Assembly: GCA_016763315.1 (NCBI GenBank)
Contig: JAESTZ010000022.1
Coordinates: 1-33,542, forward strand
Direction: 5' to 3'
Length of the DNA stretch: 33,542 nt
Source of the DNA: Robiginitomaculum sp.
GTDB lineage: Bacteria; Pseudomonadota; Alphaproteobacteria; Caulobacterales; Maricaulaceae
Of the stretch, positions 15,290 through 23,889 are shown piece after piece; the stretch's first letter is position 1; the number at the start of each line of letters is the position of its first letter. The translations under genes and the position numbers were made by a program. The notes under the pieces were generated by a model, which was given only the letters and a program-made list of their open reading frames with translations, had not been told where the DNA came from and did no database searches.

Positions 15290-16342
15290 ATGAGTGATGC
15301 GCCATTGTTATCATTGTTTGCCGATGACTTGCACCACAGCATATCGGTGGAAAATGCTGCGCAGCGACTAAATGTTTCGCTAGCGACCGTACATAATTGG
15401 ATAAAAACAGGATACCTTTCAAAAGCAGATAAGAGCGGCATCACAGAAGAATCTTTTCTAGCCTTTATAGACAATATTGCAGATCATGAGAAACTTACAA
15501 AAAGAGCCAATAAGTCACTTGTTGATTCGCACGATCATGATGCCGTGCAAAGCTCTTTCATAAAGAGGATTTTCTCTGCAAGTTCGACAGAATACGAAAC
15601 TATTGCGACGGAATATGAGACCTCTCTCTCTAATTCATATAGAAACAAAGAAGGCATTTATTATACCCCTAACGCCATTGTAAATACGTTTTTTGAATAC
15701 ATTATAACTGAAAATAAAAATATAAAATTTTGTGATCCTTGTTGTGGGTCTGGGAATTTTTTAGTTGCTGCAATTAACCATGGAGTAAAGCCAGAAAACC
15801 TCTACGGATACGACGTTGACCCTGTTGCGGTTGAAATATCTAGGCGGCGAGTTTTTGAGAAAACGGGAGTGTGGTCTGACAATATTGTTTGTTTGAATTT
15901 CTTGGAATCCACCGCAAAAAATAATCTCCCCACTAAACATTTTGATGTCATTTTTACTAATCCTCCATGGGGGAAAAAGCTCCCCAAAAATGATAAATTG
16001 TTTTTTTCTAGAATATTTAAAACGGGAAAAAGCGTTGACACATGTTCTCTATTTTTCTTTGCAGCATGCGCAGTTGTAAAGAAAGGTGGTTATGTTGGTT
16101 TTTTAATGCCCGACTCATTTTTTAATGTTGCAACCCATCAATACGCGAGAAAATTAGCTTTAGAATACACGCTTATTAGCCTGATTGATTTTGGAAAACC
16201 TTTCCCTACACTTCTGACTAAAGCTAAAGCATTTGTAGTTAAGCTAGAATCCCCCCCATTGAGGGCTCTACTATATGTAGAACACAAACAACGCTGCATA
16301 AACGGCAACAATCATCATTTCAGCACAACCCTAGAACGATAA
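15290..16342 (+). CDS. DNA adenine methyltransferase, N-terminal part (frameshifted)
   Basis: A 350-residue ORF holding the catalytic part of an N6-adenine methyltransferase of the TaqI/Eco57I type. Residues ~18-45 are a helix-turn-helix (SVENAAQRLNVSLATVHNWIKTG). The motif before the fold is EGIYYTP, the SAM-binding motif is DPCCGSGNFLVA (~149) and the catalytic motif is NPPWG (~224). The reading frame is lost after a C7 run at 16251-16257; the last ~28 residues are off-frame and resemble nothing. The frame from ~16258 onward continues the protein, so with one more C (or two fewer) the two parts join into a ~551-residue enzyme. AAGGGAGTGGAG sits just before the ATG. The gene is AT-richer than its neighbours, consistent with transfer. 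Confidence 0.85.
   Translation: MSDAPLLSLFADDLHHSISVENAAQRLNVSLATVHNWIKTGYLSKADKSGITEESFLAFIDNIADHEKLTKRANKSLVDSHDHDAVQSSFIKRIFSASSTEYETIATEYETSLSNSYRNKEGIYYTPNAIVNTFFEYIITENKNIKFCDPCCGSGNFLVAAINHGVKPENLYGYDVDPVAVEISRRRVFEKTGVWSDNIVCLNFLESTAKNNLPTKHFDVIFTNPPWGKKLPKNDKLFFSRIFKTGKSVDTCSLFFFAACAVVKKGGYVGFLMPDSFFNVATHQYARKLALEYTLISLIDFGKPFPTLLTKAKAFVVKLESPPLRALLYVEHKQRCINGNNHHFSTTLER
16251..16257 (+). repeat. C7 homopolymer at the methyltransferase frame break
   Basis: Seven consecutive C in an otherwise AT-rich gene. Upstream, the open frame is that of 15290; downstream, the frame encoding the C-terminal domain opens at 16240 and continues to 16944. The two open frames overlap exactly across this tract, making it the most likely site of the shift. 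Adding one C or removing two would restore one continuous methyltransferase. Confidence 0.75.
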
Positions 16343-16386
16343 TAAATTTCAATTGTCCATCAGAAAATGCGGACGTTCTTACTCAT

Positions 16387-16944
16387 ATGGTGGCGTTACC
16401 GCATGATACTCTGGCTGACCATGCTAAGTGGGGGTTAGGCATTGTGACGGGGAACAACAGAAAATTTATTAGACATACCAATCTACCTGAACACATGCCT
16501 GTTTATAAAGGCAGGGACATCCTAAAAGGAAGTTTGAAACCACCAACAAATTTTATCCCCCGCGAGACATCACTGTACCAACAGGTGCCGCCACTTAAGT
16601 TATTTTTAGCAAAAGAGAAATTGATTTATAAATTTATCTCCTCCAACCTTTGCTTTTACCACGACAAAGACCAATCATTTTTTATAAATAGCGCAAATAT
16701 GCTAATACTAGATAAGTCGTTTCCTATATCTAGCAAACAGTTATGTGATTTGTTAAATAGCAACATTATGAATTGGTTTTTTAGAACTATGTTTGAAACA
16801 CATAAAGTTCTTCGTTCGGATTTGGAGTGCTTACCTATACATACCAAATTTTTCGAAAACTGTCATAAATTTAATGAAGAAGACTATTTAACGTATTTAG
16901 GAATTGTTGAGGACGAAAATGGAACTTTCAGAATTAAAGAATAG
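16387..16944 (+). CDS. DNA adenine methyltransferase, C-terminal part (other frame)
   Basis: A 185-residue ORF with GLGIVTGNNRKFI, PVYKGRDI, and the final NSNIMNWFFRTMFETHKVLRSDLECLPI. These are hallmarks of the C-terminal target-recognition domain of TaqI/Eco57I-like methyltransferases. It is not an independent gene: the same frame is open back to 16240 and encodes plausible linker sequence (NFNCPSENADVLTHMVALPHD), and there is no ribosome binding site worth the name before the ATG at 16387. It is best read as the second half of the gene starting at 15290. Its end overlaps the endonuclease gene by 26 nt. Confidence 0.82.
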   Translation: MVALPHDTLADHAKWGLGIVTGNNRKFIRHTNLPEHMPVYKGRDILKGSLKPPTNFIPRETSLYQQVPPLKLFLAKEKLIYKFISSNLCFYHDKDQSFFINSANMLILDKSFPISSKQLCDLLNSNIMNWFFRTMFETHKVLRSDLECLPIHTKFFENCHKFNEEDYLTYLGIVEDENGTFRIKE

Positions 16945-17626
16945 AATATGTAAATCCTTTGATGGCTCAACAGAAGATCTTACCCGGGTTTTGGAGATGG
17001 TTGATGATGACCAAAGCATTTTCCCATTCAACGAATATGAGCACCTCATTTGCAATTTAATTGAATTGGGTGGCATGACCTATGTTCAATATATGGAGAT
17101 ACGATCCGAATATATCAGAGCAAATCCAAATCTTTGGATATTTGAAATGTCCTCCCCAAGAGGATTTGGAGAGGGTTTTGCACAAACCTATGTCAATGGC
17201 ATGTGTGCACAGATTTCTAAACCATCAAAGGAAATAGACCCAACCTTTTCCAACGAGTATGATTTATGCTTGGATAGCATTAAAATCGAAGTTAAAGCAT
17301 CGCGGGCAGTGGATAGCGAAAGCAAAGAGCCCTTATACATAAAGGCTCTTTCAAGAAACACAGACAAACAATTCTTAATGAACTTTCAACAATTGAAACC
17401 ACAATATTGTGACATTTTCATCTGGGTGGCTGTCTTTAGAGATCAAATCGTGATTTGGGTGTTAAGCTCGAAAGAGGTTGCCAGCCACCAACTTTTTTCT
17501 GGCGGGCAACATCGTGGAAATGAGGGACAATTACATATAAAACACGATAACATACATATGTTCGATAAGTTTGAGTTAAAAAATGGTGACCTAGGTGCGG
17601 CTATCCGTCTAGCGGCTATGAGATAA
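16919..17626 (+). CDS. Putative type II restriction endonuclease
   Basis: A 235-residue protein with no close family I can name. It carries a PD-(D/E)xK-like nuclease core: EYDLCLDSIKIEVKAS, where D115, E124 and K126 would be the catalytic triad, preceded by helices and followed by a strand (CDIFIWVAVF). The size and the 26-nt overlap with the adenine methyltransferase point to the restriction partner of a type II system. The ATG at 16919 is preferred (GAGGACG upstream); a TTG at 16904 is also in frame. The coding frame is intact although the methyltransferase is frame-broken, which is notable because an active nuclease without methylation would be toxic. The recognition site cannot be predicted. 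Confidence 0.75.
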   Translation: MELSELKNRICKSFDGSTEDLTRVLEMVDDDQSIFPFNEYEHLICNLIELGGMTYVQYMEIRSEYIRANPNLWIFEMSSPRGFGEGFAQTYVNGMCAQISKPSKEIDPTFSNEYDLCLDSIKIEVKASRAVDSESKEPLYIKALSRNTDKQFLMNFQQLKPQYCDIFIWVAVFRDQIVIWVLSSKEVASHQLFSGGQHRGNEGQLHIKHDNIHMFDKFELKNGDLGAAIRLAAMR

Positions 17627-17807
17627 TGTGTAGTAAAACTGATTTTTGTTCAAAGCAAAACCTGTAAAAGTTAAATAACACAATACATTTACCTTTTGCT
17701 TGTGGTTTCTGCATCACCATTTTCATAAATGTGATATTTGCTAAAGGTATTCCTTTATTCTTTAGTTATTCCAAGATAGTGCCAATGAATTGTATTCTAG
17801 GGTCATC

Positions 17808-19007
17808 ATGGACAACACAGTACACATAAAAACAGGCTCAAAGGGCGGACAATCGGCGCAAAAGGGCTGGAAGATGTCAATCGCCGCCGCGATTTCCTGC
17901 ATCTGTATTGTCGGCATGTCTTTTGGGCTTGGTCTGCCTTTATTGGCAATGAATCTCGAAGTAATGACCGGATCAGGTCTAGTGATCGGCATCAATGCTT
18001 TTGCCGGGGCTATTTCAACAGTTATCGCCGCTCCATTTGCACCTTTGATTCTATCGAAGCTACCAGCCCGTCCAGTATTGATCTTTAGCTTACTACTAAC
18101 CGCCGCCAGTTTTATTTTGTACAAGCTAATTCCATCAGTTCCGTTTTGGTTATTGATCAGGTTCGTTTCCGGGTTTGCAATTACTGTTTTATTTGTTGCC
18201 AGTGAAAGCTGGATCAACCAACTAACTCCGGATCATTTGCGTTCGCGAATGTTGAGCATTTATTCAATATCGCTAGCTGCCGGATTTGGGCTTGGCGGCT
18301 TTTTGGTATCTATATTGGGCATCTCCGGCTGGGCTCCGTTTTTGGCTGGAGCAATTATTTGTGCCGCAGGAGTGTTACCCTTGCTGGCACCCGGGCCACA
18401 ATTAATAGCACCCAGTGCAAAAGAATCATCGCCATTTATTTTACTGTCATATTTTGGCAAAGCCCCAAGAATCATGATGGCAGCCATGGCTTTTGGCGCA
18501 ATTGAAACCGCAGCCATGCACTTTTCTCCGATCTGGGCTGCACGCTCCGGCCTCGAAGAAACTCAAGCATTGCGGCTAATAATGGTTGGAGCGATAGGGG
18601 TAATTGCCCTGCAATTTCCCATTGGTTGGCTTGGTGATAAAATTGACCGCTACCAATTACTAAAAGCCTGCGCTGTTGGAACATTAATAGCACCGATTGC
18701 TATGTGGTTGGTAATCGGACAATCAGTTACCGCGCTTTATGTTGTTTTCTTCATTTATGTGGGGATTGGCGAGGGCTTATATATTCTTGCTTTAGTTCTG
18801 GTAGGCCAGAAATTCAGCCACAAAGAAATGACCGCAGCCAGTGCAGCTATTGTTTTAATGTATGGCATTGGCTCAATATTAAGTCCTTTAATCATTGGGC
18901 CATTGATGGATATTTTTAATCCAAATGGCGCAATGTTCGGCCTGGCCGGATTTGCCTTGGCATACCTTGCCTTTACCTTAGTGTATCGAGGTAACAAATC
19001 TAGTTGA
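17808..19007 (+). CDS. Major facilitator superfamily transporter
   Basis: A 399-residue integral membrane protein with about 12 hydrophobic segments and the MFS internal symmetry. Helix 1 starts at ~24 (MSIAAAISCICIVGMSFGLGLP). The loop LGDKIDRYQLLK in the second half is the loop 8-9 counterpart of the MFS loop signature, and the protein resembles YcaD-like members. The substrate is unknown. ATG 17808 is chosen, with AGGG 6 nt upstream; a TTG at 17790 is also in frame. It precedes rpmG by 74 nt in the same direction. The preceding gap 17627-17807 has no gene and marks the right flank of the restriction-modification cassette. Confidence 0.88.
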   Translation: MDNTVHIKTGSKGGQSAQKGWKMSIAAAISCICIVGMSFGLGLPLLAMNLEVMTGSGLVIGINAFAGAISTVIAAPFAPLILSKLPARPVLIFSLLLTAASFILYKLIPSVPFWLLIRFVSGFAITVLFVASESWINQLTPDHLRSRMLSIYSISLAAGFGLGGFLVSILGISGWAPFLAGAIICAAGVLPLLAPGPQLIAPSAKESSPFILLSYFGKAPRIMMAAMAFGAIETAAMHFSPIWAARSGLEETQALRLIMVGAIGVIALQFPIGWLGDKIDRYQLLKACAVGTLIAPIAMWLVIGQSVTALYVVFFIYVGIGEGLYILALVLVGQKFSHKEMTAASAAIVLMYGIGSILSPLIIGPLMDIFNPNGAMFGLAGFALAYLAFTLVYRGNKSS

Positions 19008-19081
19008 CAGGACGGCTTTGAACAGTATTGTCCGCCGCTCTTGCTGGAACTTCCAGCGTATTTTCCAATTGGAGTTGGATC

Positions 19082-19249
19082 ATGGCCAAAGCAGCTGGTA
19101 TTAAAATCCGCCTGAATTCCACCGCCGGTACCGGTTTTTTCTATGTCACCAAGAAAAATGCCAGAACCATGACTGAAAAACTGGTCTTGAAAAAATATGA
19201 CCCGGTTGTTCGCAAGCATGTGGAATTCAAAGAAGGCAAGATCAAATAA
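19082..19249 (+). CDS. rpmG: 50S ribosomal protein L33
   Basis: A 55-residue basic protein starting [26 protein letters not shown] and containing [23 protein letters not shown], an unmistakable bL33. It lacks the two CxxC pairs of zinc-binding L33, so it is the zinc-independent type. GGAG is placed well before ATG 19082; an upstream in-frame start (19028) would add 18 residues with no homology. It is convergent with pleD; rpmG next to pleD-divK is, as I recall, a conserved neighbourhood in Caulobacterales. Confidence 0.96.
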   Translation: MAKAAGIKIRLNSTAGTGFFYVTKKNARTMTEKLVLKKYDPVVRKHVEFKEGKIK

Positions 19250-19303
19250 AATTTTGATTTTACCAACTGCGTGTAAGTAAATCGCTTCCGATTCAGGTTC
19301 AGA

Positions 19304-20692
19304 TTAACCCGCAATTTGCGTGTTATTACCGCCAGTTATGGCAGCAATCATCTGGTTGCGACCATTTTTCTTGGCGTGGTATAATGCAGCATCAGCCTTT
19401 GATAATACCTGCTTTGCACTTTGAAAAGTTTGCAGCGCCGCTAAACCGCCAGAAACACTTATCCTAATAGGTTCTTTACCTTGCCCAATATCAAAGTTGG
19501 TAGCTGCAATCACTTGCCTGAATCGTTCAGCGGCTAGTTTTGCACTATCCAGTGAAGCATCAGGCATAAGTACGACAAACTCCTCACCGCCATAGCGACA
19601 GATAATATCTATTGCCCGAAAACTCTCTCGCATAATTGTGGCTAATTGCTGCAATACCATATCACCAGCAACATGCCCCCATGTATCATTCACCTGTTTG
19701 AAATGATCAATATCAACGATAAGAACTACTGAGGGCTCTTCTGCACTATTAAAGCGCTGTACAAGTTCTTCTAGTTTTATATCTAAATGCCGGCGATTAA
19801 ACAGACCGGTTAACTGGTCACTAAATGCCATCTCCAACGACTGGTCGATATTTTCACGTAATTGCGTTGCATAAACACGCCGTTGCAGCAAAGTCTGACA
19901 TCTGGCACGCAGTTCGTGACGATCCACCGGGCGCTCCAAGATATCATTTACCCCCAGATCCAACGCCCTGACCGAGCGATCTTTTGCTTGGACGTCCACC
20001 ATACAAAGAATTGGTAATTGGCGTGTTGCTTCATCAGCCCGCAATCGAGCGCACAATCGTAAACCGTCAAACAAGCTAGTTGCCAAATTTATAAGTATCA
20101 GATCAAAACCGGTTGCAGCTATAGCAGAAGCTGTTTTGGGGTCAGTCGTAATTTGACAGGAAAAACTCTCCCCAAGCTTTTCAGCAATTCTATTACCAAA
20201 CCTTTCGCTCTCCTCAACCACCAACACTTTACCGCCAAGTTGTTTTGATAAAGCCATCAGTCTATTTGCTGCATCTGCACCCTGCCCGTTATTCAGGTGC
20301 GAGCGCAGTTCATTCATTACCGAATTAAGCCGTAACAATGAACGCACTCGCGCAAATAGTGCCACATCATCAATCGGCTTGCTTAAAAAATCATCGGCTC
20401 CGGCTTGTAATCCGTCAACTCTGTCTGTTTGTTGGTCAAGTGCCGTTACCATCACTACCGGTATATGCTGGGTAATTGGATCGGCCTTTAGCCGGCGGCA
20501 GGTTTCAAACCCGTCCATCTGCGGCATCATTACATCAAGTAAAATAAGGTCAGGCTGTTGTTCTCTGGCCAGAGCGATCGCAGCAGCACCGCTGTTGGCG
20601 CTAATAACTTCGTAATACTCGGCCTCTAATTTGGCCGAAAGAACCCGAATATTCGGCTCCATGTCGTCAACAACAAGAATGCGGCCGGTCAT
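19304..20692 (-). CDS. pleD: PleD, response regulator diguanylate cyclase
   Basis: A 462-residue protein with a REC-REC-GGDEF layout. REC1 (~1-120) has the acidic pocket VVDD and phosphoacceptor D53 (LILLDVMMPQMDG) plus K105. REC2 (~154-270) is degenerate, with Asn202 where the Asp should be, and acts as a dimerisation adaptor. The GGDEF domain (~285-455) has an intact active site GGEEF (368-372) and an RxxD inhibitory site R359-A-I-D362. It makes c-di-GMP and drives the motile-to-stalked transition in Caulobacter when phosphorylated by PleC/DivJ. It is 15 nt downstream of divK on the same strand, so probably in one operon. Confidence 0.95.
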   Translation of the reverse strand: MTGRILVVDDMEPNIRVLSAKLEAEYYEVISANSGAAAIALAREQQPDLILLDVMMPQMDGFETCRRLKADPITQHIPVVMVTALDQQTDRVDGLQAGADDFLSKPIDDVALFARVRSLLRLNSVMNELRSHLNNGQGADAANRLMALSKQLGGKVLVVEESERFGNRIAEKLGESFSCQITTDPKTASAIAATGFDLILINLATSLFDGLRLCARLRADEATRQLPILCMVDVQAKDRSVRALDLGVNDILERPVDRHELRARCQTLLQRRVYATQLRENIDQSLEMAFSDQLTGLFNRRHLDIKLEELVQRFNSAEEPSVVLIVDIDHFKQVNDTWGHVAGDMVLQQLATIMRESFRAIDIICRYGGEEFVVLMPDASLDSAKLAAERFRQVIAATNFDIGQGKEPIRISVSGGLAALQTFQSAKQVLSKADAALYHAKKNGRNQMIAAITGGNNTQIAG

Positions 20693-20707
20693 AATTGCTG
20701 CTCGCGA

Positions 20708-21076
20708 TCAGTCTTCAAGGAAAGATTTAATTGTTTCCATGAACGGCATAACGGTAATTGGCTTGGATATATATGCCTCACACCCGCCTTCGCGGATCCG
20801 CTCCTCATCACCCTTCATTGCAAATGCTGTCACTGCAATTATCGGTATAGAGGAAAGCTCCTCGTCTTCCTTGATCCATTTGGTCACTTCAAGTCCCGAA
20901 ACCTCCGGCAATTGAATATCCATCAAAATCAAATCAGGTTTGTGCTCTCTGGCAATTTCCAGAGCCTTTAAGCCTTCACGAGTCTGTAAAGTCTCATAAC
21001 CATGAGCTTCAAGCAGATCACGAAATAACTTCATGTTCAACTCGTTATCTTCAACAATGAGAACTGTTTTTGGCAT
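20708..21076 (-). CDS. divK: DivK, single-domain cell-cycle response regulator
   Basis: A 122-residue REC-only protein, nearly identical in pattern to Caulobacter Div[32 protein letters not shown], phosphoacceptor D53 in [13 protein letters not shown], and [23 protein letters not shown] near the end. DivK relays signals between PleC/DivJ and the DivL-CckA-CtrA pathway. ATG 21076 is chosen by homology, but it has no clear ribosome binding site. The frame is open upstream to ATG 21145, which has AAGGAG 11 nt before it, and would give a 23-residue N-terminal extension not seen in Caulobacter DivK. The true start is therefore uncertain. divK and pleD form a minus-strand operon divergent from dinB. 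Confidence 0.93.
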   Translation of the reverse strand: MPKTVLIVEDNELNMKLFRDLLEAHGYETLQTREGLKALEIAREHKPDLILMDIQLPEVSGLEVTKWIKEDEELSSIPIIAVTAFAMKGDEERIREGGCEAYISKPITVMPFMETIKSFLED

Positions 21077-21283
21077 GATCTGTAACATGGCGCGTGCGCC
21101 CACCGAGTTGTCGTCCTTGGGACTGTTAATATTAAGTGGCCTCATTAAACGCTAAACTCCTTAAAACTCCATTGACCTGATCATTAAAAAGCATCAGAGT
21201 GAACAATCCATGAACATTAATAAATATAATTGGCTGATGTCCGCAAAAATTATTTTGCACAAACAACTGTTTAGAGCAATTCA

Positions 21284-22558
21284 ATGACCAGCAATACATG
21301 GTGTCGGGATTGTGTCAGTAACTTACCCGATGGCAAAACCCGGTGTCAAAACTGTCGATCTGTTCGTATATTATCGCACCCAGAGCTCAATCAACTGACT
21401 ATTGCGCACATAGATTGCGATGCGTTTTTTGCTTCGGTTGAAAAACGTGACAACCCCGAACTAGCCAACAAGCCGATATTAATTGGCGGTCACGGCAGAC
21501 GATCTGTTGTTTCCACTGCCTGTTATCTAGCACGGGCATTTGGCGCCCATTCAGCTATGCCTATGACACAAGCGAAAAAACTTTGCCCACAAGCGATTAT
21601 AGTCAAACCACGTATGAAAGCCTATGCGACGGCCAGTAAAAAGATACAAAATTTAATGCTTGAACTAACGCCATTGATCGAACCATTATCGATTGATGAA
21701 GCGTTTCTTGACCTTAGTGGAACCGAGAGATTACACAATGGACCGCCAGTGCAAAGCCTGCTTATTTTGCAAAACCGGATTGAACAAGAGGTTGGAATTG
21801 GCGTATCCATTGGTCTTTCACACAATAAATTTCTAGCGAAAACAGCTTCTGACCTCGAGAAACCACGCGGCTTTTCAGTCATTGGCAAAGCTGAAACCCT
21901 AAAGTTTCTGGCAACAAAACCACCGGGTTTTGTCTATGGCGTTGGCTCATCATTCGAGCGAAAGCTGTTAGCCGACGGTTTCCATAATCTGGGACAAATA
22001 CGAGAAATGAGCGAACGGAATATGGCCGCACGTTATGGCCAATCAGGAATACGCTTGTGGCAATTATCAAGCGGCAAAGATAACAGGCCAGTAAAAACCG
22101 CTTCCAAGCGAAAATCTATTTCCACCGAAACCACTTTCGAAAGCGATATTAGTGATCTGCAATCTTTACAAAAAATATTGTGGAGATTATGTGAAAAAAT
22201 CTCCCGATCAGCCAAAAATAAATCCATGGCCGGATACACTCTTACCTTAAAATTAAAAACCAATAACCACCAATTACGCACACGCAGCATAACACTGGGA
22301 CAACCAGTGCAATTGGCCGACACCTTGTTTCGAGAGTTAGACAACAAATTACAAAAAGAAATTGATGGCACTCGTTTTCGGCTTATTGGCGCAGGATTAT
22401 CGACGCTAATCCGGGTAGAAGAAGAATTTATTGAACCGGCGGCCGATTTACTTGATCCTTCACGGGACAAACGTGGCCGCGTAGAGCGCGCTATGGATAA
22501 GGCACGAAGAAAATTTGGAGCAGAAGCAGTCATCAAAGGTAGATCATTACCTAATTGA
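21284..22558 (+). CDS. dinB: DNA polymerase IV (Y family)
   Basis: A 424-residue Y-family polymerase for translesion synthesis. The palm/fingers domain starts at ~39 with AHIDCDAFFASVE (metal Asp residues D44 and, by pattern, D138-E139 in LSIDEAFLDLSG), followed by GIGVSIGLSHNKFLAKTASDLEKP (HhH region) and a little-finger domain to ~395. An extra N-terminal ~30 residues contain four cysteines (C7, C10, C21, C24) in a CxxC-x10-CxxC arrangement, a probable small zinc finger absent from E. coli DinB. It is divergent from divK across ~140 bp. No LexA box was recognised upstream. Confidence 0.94.
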   Translation: MTSNTWCRDCVSNLPDGKTRCQNCRSVRILSHPELNQLTIAHIDCDAFFASVEKRDNPELANKPILIGGHGRRSVVSTACYLARAFGAHSAMPMTQAKKLCPQAIIVKPRMKAYATASKKIQNLMLELTPLIEPLSIDEAFLDLSGTERLHNGPPVQSLLILQNRIEQEVGIGVSIGLSHNKFLAKTASDLEKPRGFSVIGKAETLKFLATKPPGFVYGVGSSFERKLLADGFHNLGQIREMSERNMAARYGQSGIRLWQLSSGKDNRPVKTASKRKSISTETTFESDISDLQSLQKILWRLCEKISRSAKNKSMAGYTLTLKLKTNNHQLRTRSITLGQPVQLADTLFRELDNKLQKEIDGTRFRLIGAGLSTLIRVEEEFIEPAADLLDPSRDKRGRVERAMDKARRKFGAEAVIKGRSLPN

Positions 22559-22576
22559 GCCAATTTATTGTGCTTA

Positions 22577-22650
22577 GAGCATTTCCAGCAAAAGTGTATG
22601 CGGTTTTACGGCAGGAGATGCGACCACTAAATATATGCATTTCCAGCAAA
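22577..22650 (+). repeat. GAGCATTT...AAAAGTGTATGCGGTTTT module, copy 2
   Basis: It starts GAGCATTTCCAGC, then AAAAGTGTATGCGGTTTT and GATGCGACCACTAAA, matching the module inserted in the long repeat at 5201-5270. An internal direct repeat, GCATTTCCAGCAAA, occurs at both ends. It lies in the 232-bp gap between convergent dinB and the TonB-domain gene. Confidence 0.8.
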
Positions 22651-22699
22651 GCTTTAATCATCGGTTTGACTTAGGTCTAAACTTTGACACCTCTACCAA

Positions 22700-22744
22700 C
22701 CGTCAACCCGTGCTTGATACTGGGTTCAGCCTTGTAAGTGACGG
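22700..22744. repeat. CCGTCA...TGACGG palindromic element
   Basis: Outer arms CCGTCA (22700-22705) and TGACGG (22739-22744), and inner arms AACCC (22705-22709) and GGGTT (22722-22726). It is related in design to the CCGTCACTCC...GGAATGACGG cluster at 5336-5490. It sits between convergent genes, so it may also help end transcription. Confidence 0.55.
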
Positions 22745-22790
22745 AATTGGTGTTTTGTATTTTCTTCTAGTCAATTTTAGCTTTACTAGT

Positions 22791-23888
22791 TTAAGGAATA
22801 CGCCGTAGCGGTTGGGTGTTTGTATTGCGAATTGTAACAAAATAATAATAGGCAATACGTAGTCCAGCACGAATATCAGGTTCGTCCATAGCAGCCGGAG
22901 TAAAATGCCAAGCTTTAACGCCTTTGAGTACAGCTTTGTTGACTAATTTCGAAGTGTTTGACCTGATCAATCTAGAAGCCTGAACGCTGCCATCACGATT
23001 TAAATCTAATTCGATGATAATTACACCTTGTTGGCGGTTGATACGAGCAGTTGGTGAAATGGAAATAGCTGGGCGTTTAACAATAGAGGCTTGATACCTC
23101 GTTCTATCAGGTGCATCGCGATACAAAAGGTCTTGTAGTAAATCTGCTGGAATGTTGTCGAAAGATTTTGCTTTAGGGTTAGCTTTGAAGTGATATTGAG
23201 CCAACCGAAAATGGGCATTAGTGAGATATTCTGCTTTAACCCCCTGTAATGCCACCAATTCCCTGGCGGCAGTTTCAGCTAGCTTTAGGGCTTGCTCAAC
23301 TTGACCCCTTTGAGCCAATGACGCTGATAATATGTCATAAGACCCCGCCCTAACACTTGCGCTATCAGATTCTAATGGCGCTATGGATAATGCACGTTTT
23401 GCTTGAATTTCTGCCTTTTTCAAGCTGGTCATATCCATATGAGCTTTGGCACTGGACAATAACAAATATGCCCATGCCCGCCGGACTCCAGGTTCAATCG
23501 GTAGTTTTAATTGCAGCATTTGTTGGTCAATACGATCTGCCAATGCAATGGCATCTCGGCGTTTTCCTTTTATTCGCAGCAGGTTTGCTAGTTCAGAGGC
23601 CGATGCAGCGGTCAGAGCCATAGAGTTACTTGCTTCAGAAGCTTCCAGCGCACTTGCAAATGCTTCTTCAGCAAGAACAATATCTCCATAAGCACCAGCG
23701 GCTCGTCCCGCTAAAAATGCTAAGACGGCAATATCCTTATCTGCCGAGCCTTTACTTAAAGCTGCGCGCCAGTGATGTTCAGCTTGATAGACATCAACAG
23801 CTTGGGCAGAAACGTGGTTAGGCATACTTAACAATAAAAGAACCACAAATGTAAAAACTACAGATGCGGTTCGTTTTGCCTGATGCAT
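22791..23888 (-). CDS. TonB C-terminal domain protein with helical repeats
   Basis: A 365-residue secreted protein. Residues 1-~28 are a signal peptide ending VSAQA. The middle (~35-260) is Ala-rich and helical, with TPR-like repeats (e.g. AEIQAKRALSIAPLES). The end (~270-345) matches the TonB C-terminal domain: QGVIIIELDLNRDGSVQASRLIRSN and AVLKGVKAWHFTPA. There is no N-terminal membrane anchor of the usual TonB kind or Pro-rich spacer, so it is not a classical energy transducer; proteins of this layout are common in Hyphomonadaceae and their role is unclear. It starts 1 nt after the M3 peptidase stop, so the two are probably co-transcribed. Confidence 0.82.
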   Translation of the reverse strand: MHQAKRTASVVFTFVVLLLLSMPNHVSAQAVDVYQAEHHWRAALSKGSADKDIAVLAFLAGRAAGAYGDIVLAEEAFASALEASEASNSMALTAASASELANLLRIKGKRRDAIALADRIDQQMLQLKLPIEPGVRRAWAYLLLSSAKAHMDMTSLKKAEIQAKRALSIAPLESDSASVRAGSYDILSASLAQRGQVEQALKLAETAARELVALQGVKAEYLTNAHFRLAQYHFKANPKAKSFDNIPADLLQDLLYRDAPDRTRYQASIVKRPAISISPTARINRQQGVIIIELDLNRDGSVQASRLIRSNTSKLVNKAVLKGVKAWHFTPAAMDEPDIRAGLRIAYYYFVTIRNTNTQPLRRIP

Positions 23889-23889
23889 T

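Noticed and set aside
16387-16944. C-terminal methyltransferase ORF as an independent gene
   Set aside because: No ribosome binding site, the frame is open upstream to 16240, and the content is only the target-recognition domain.
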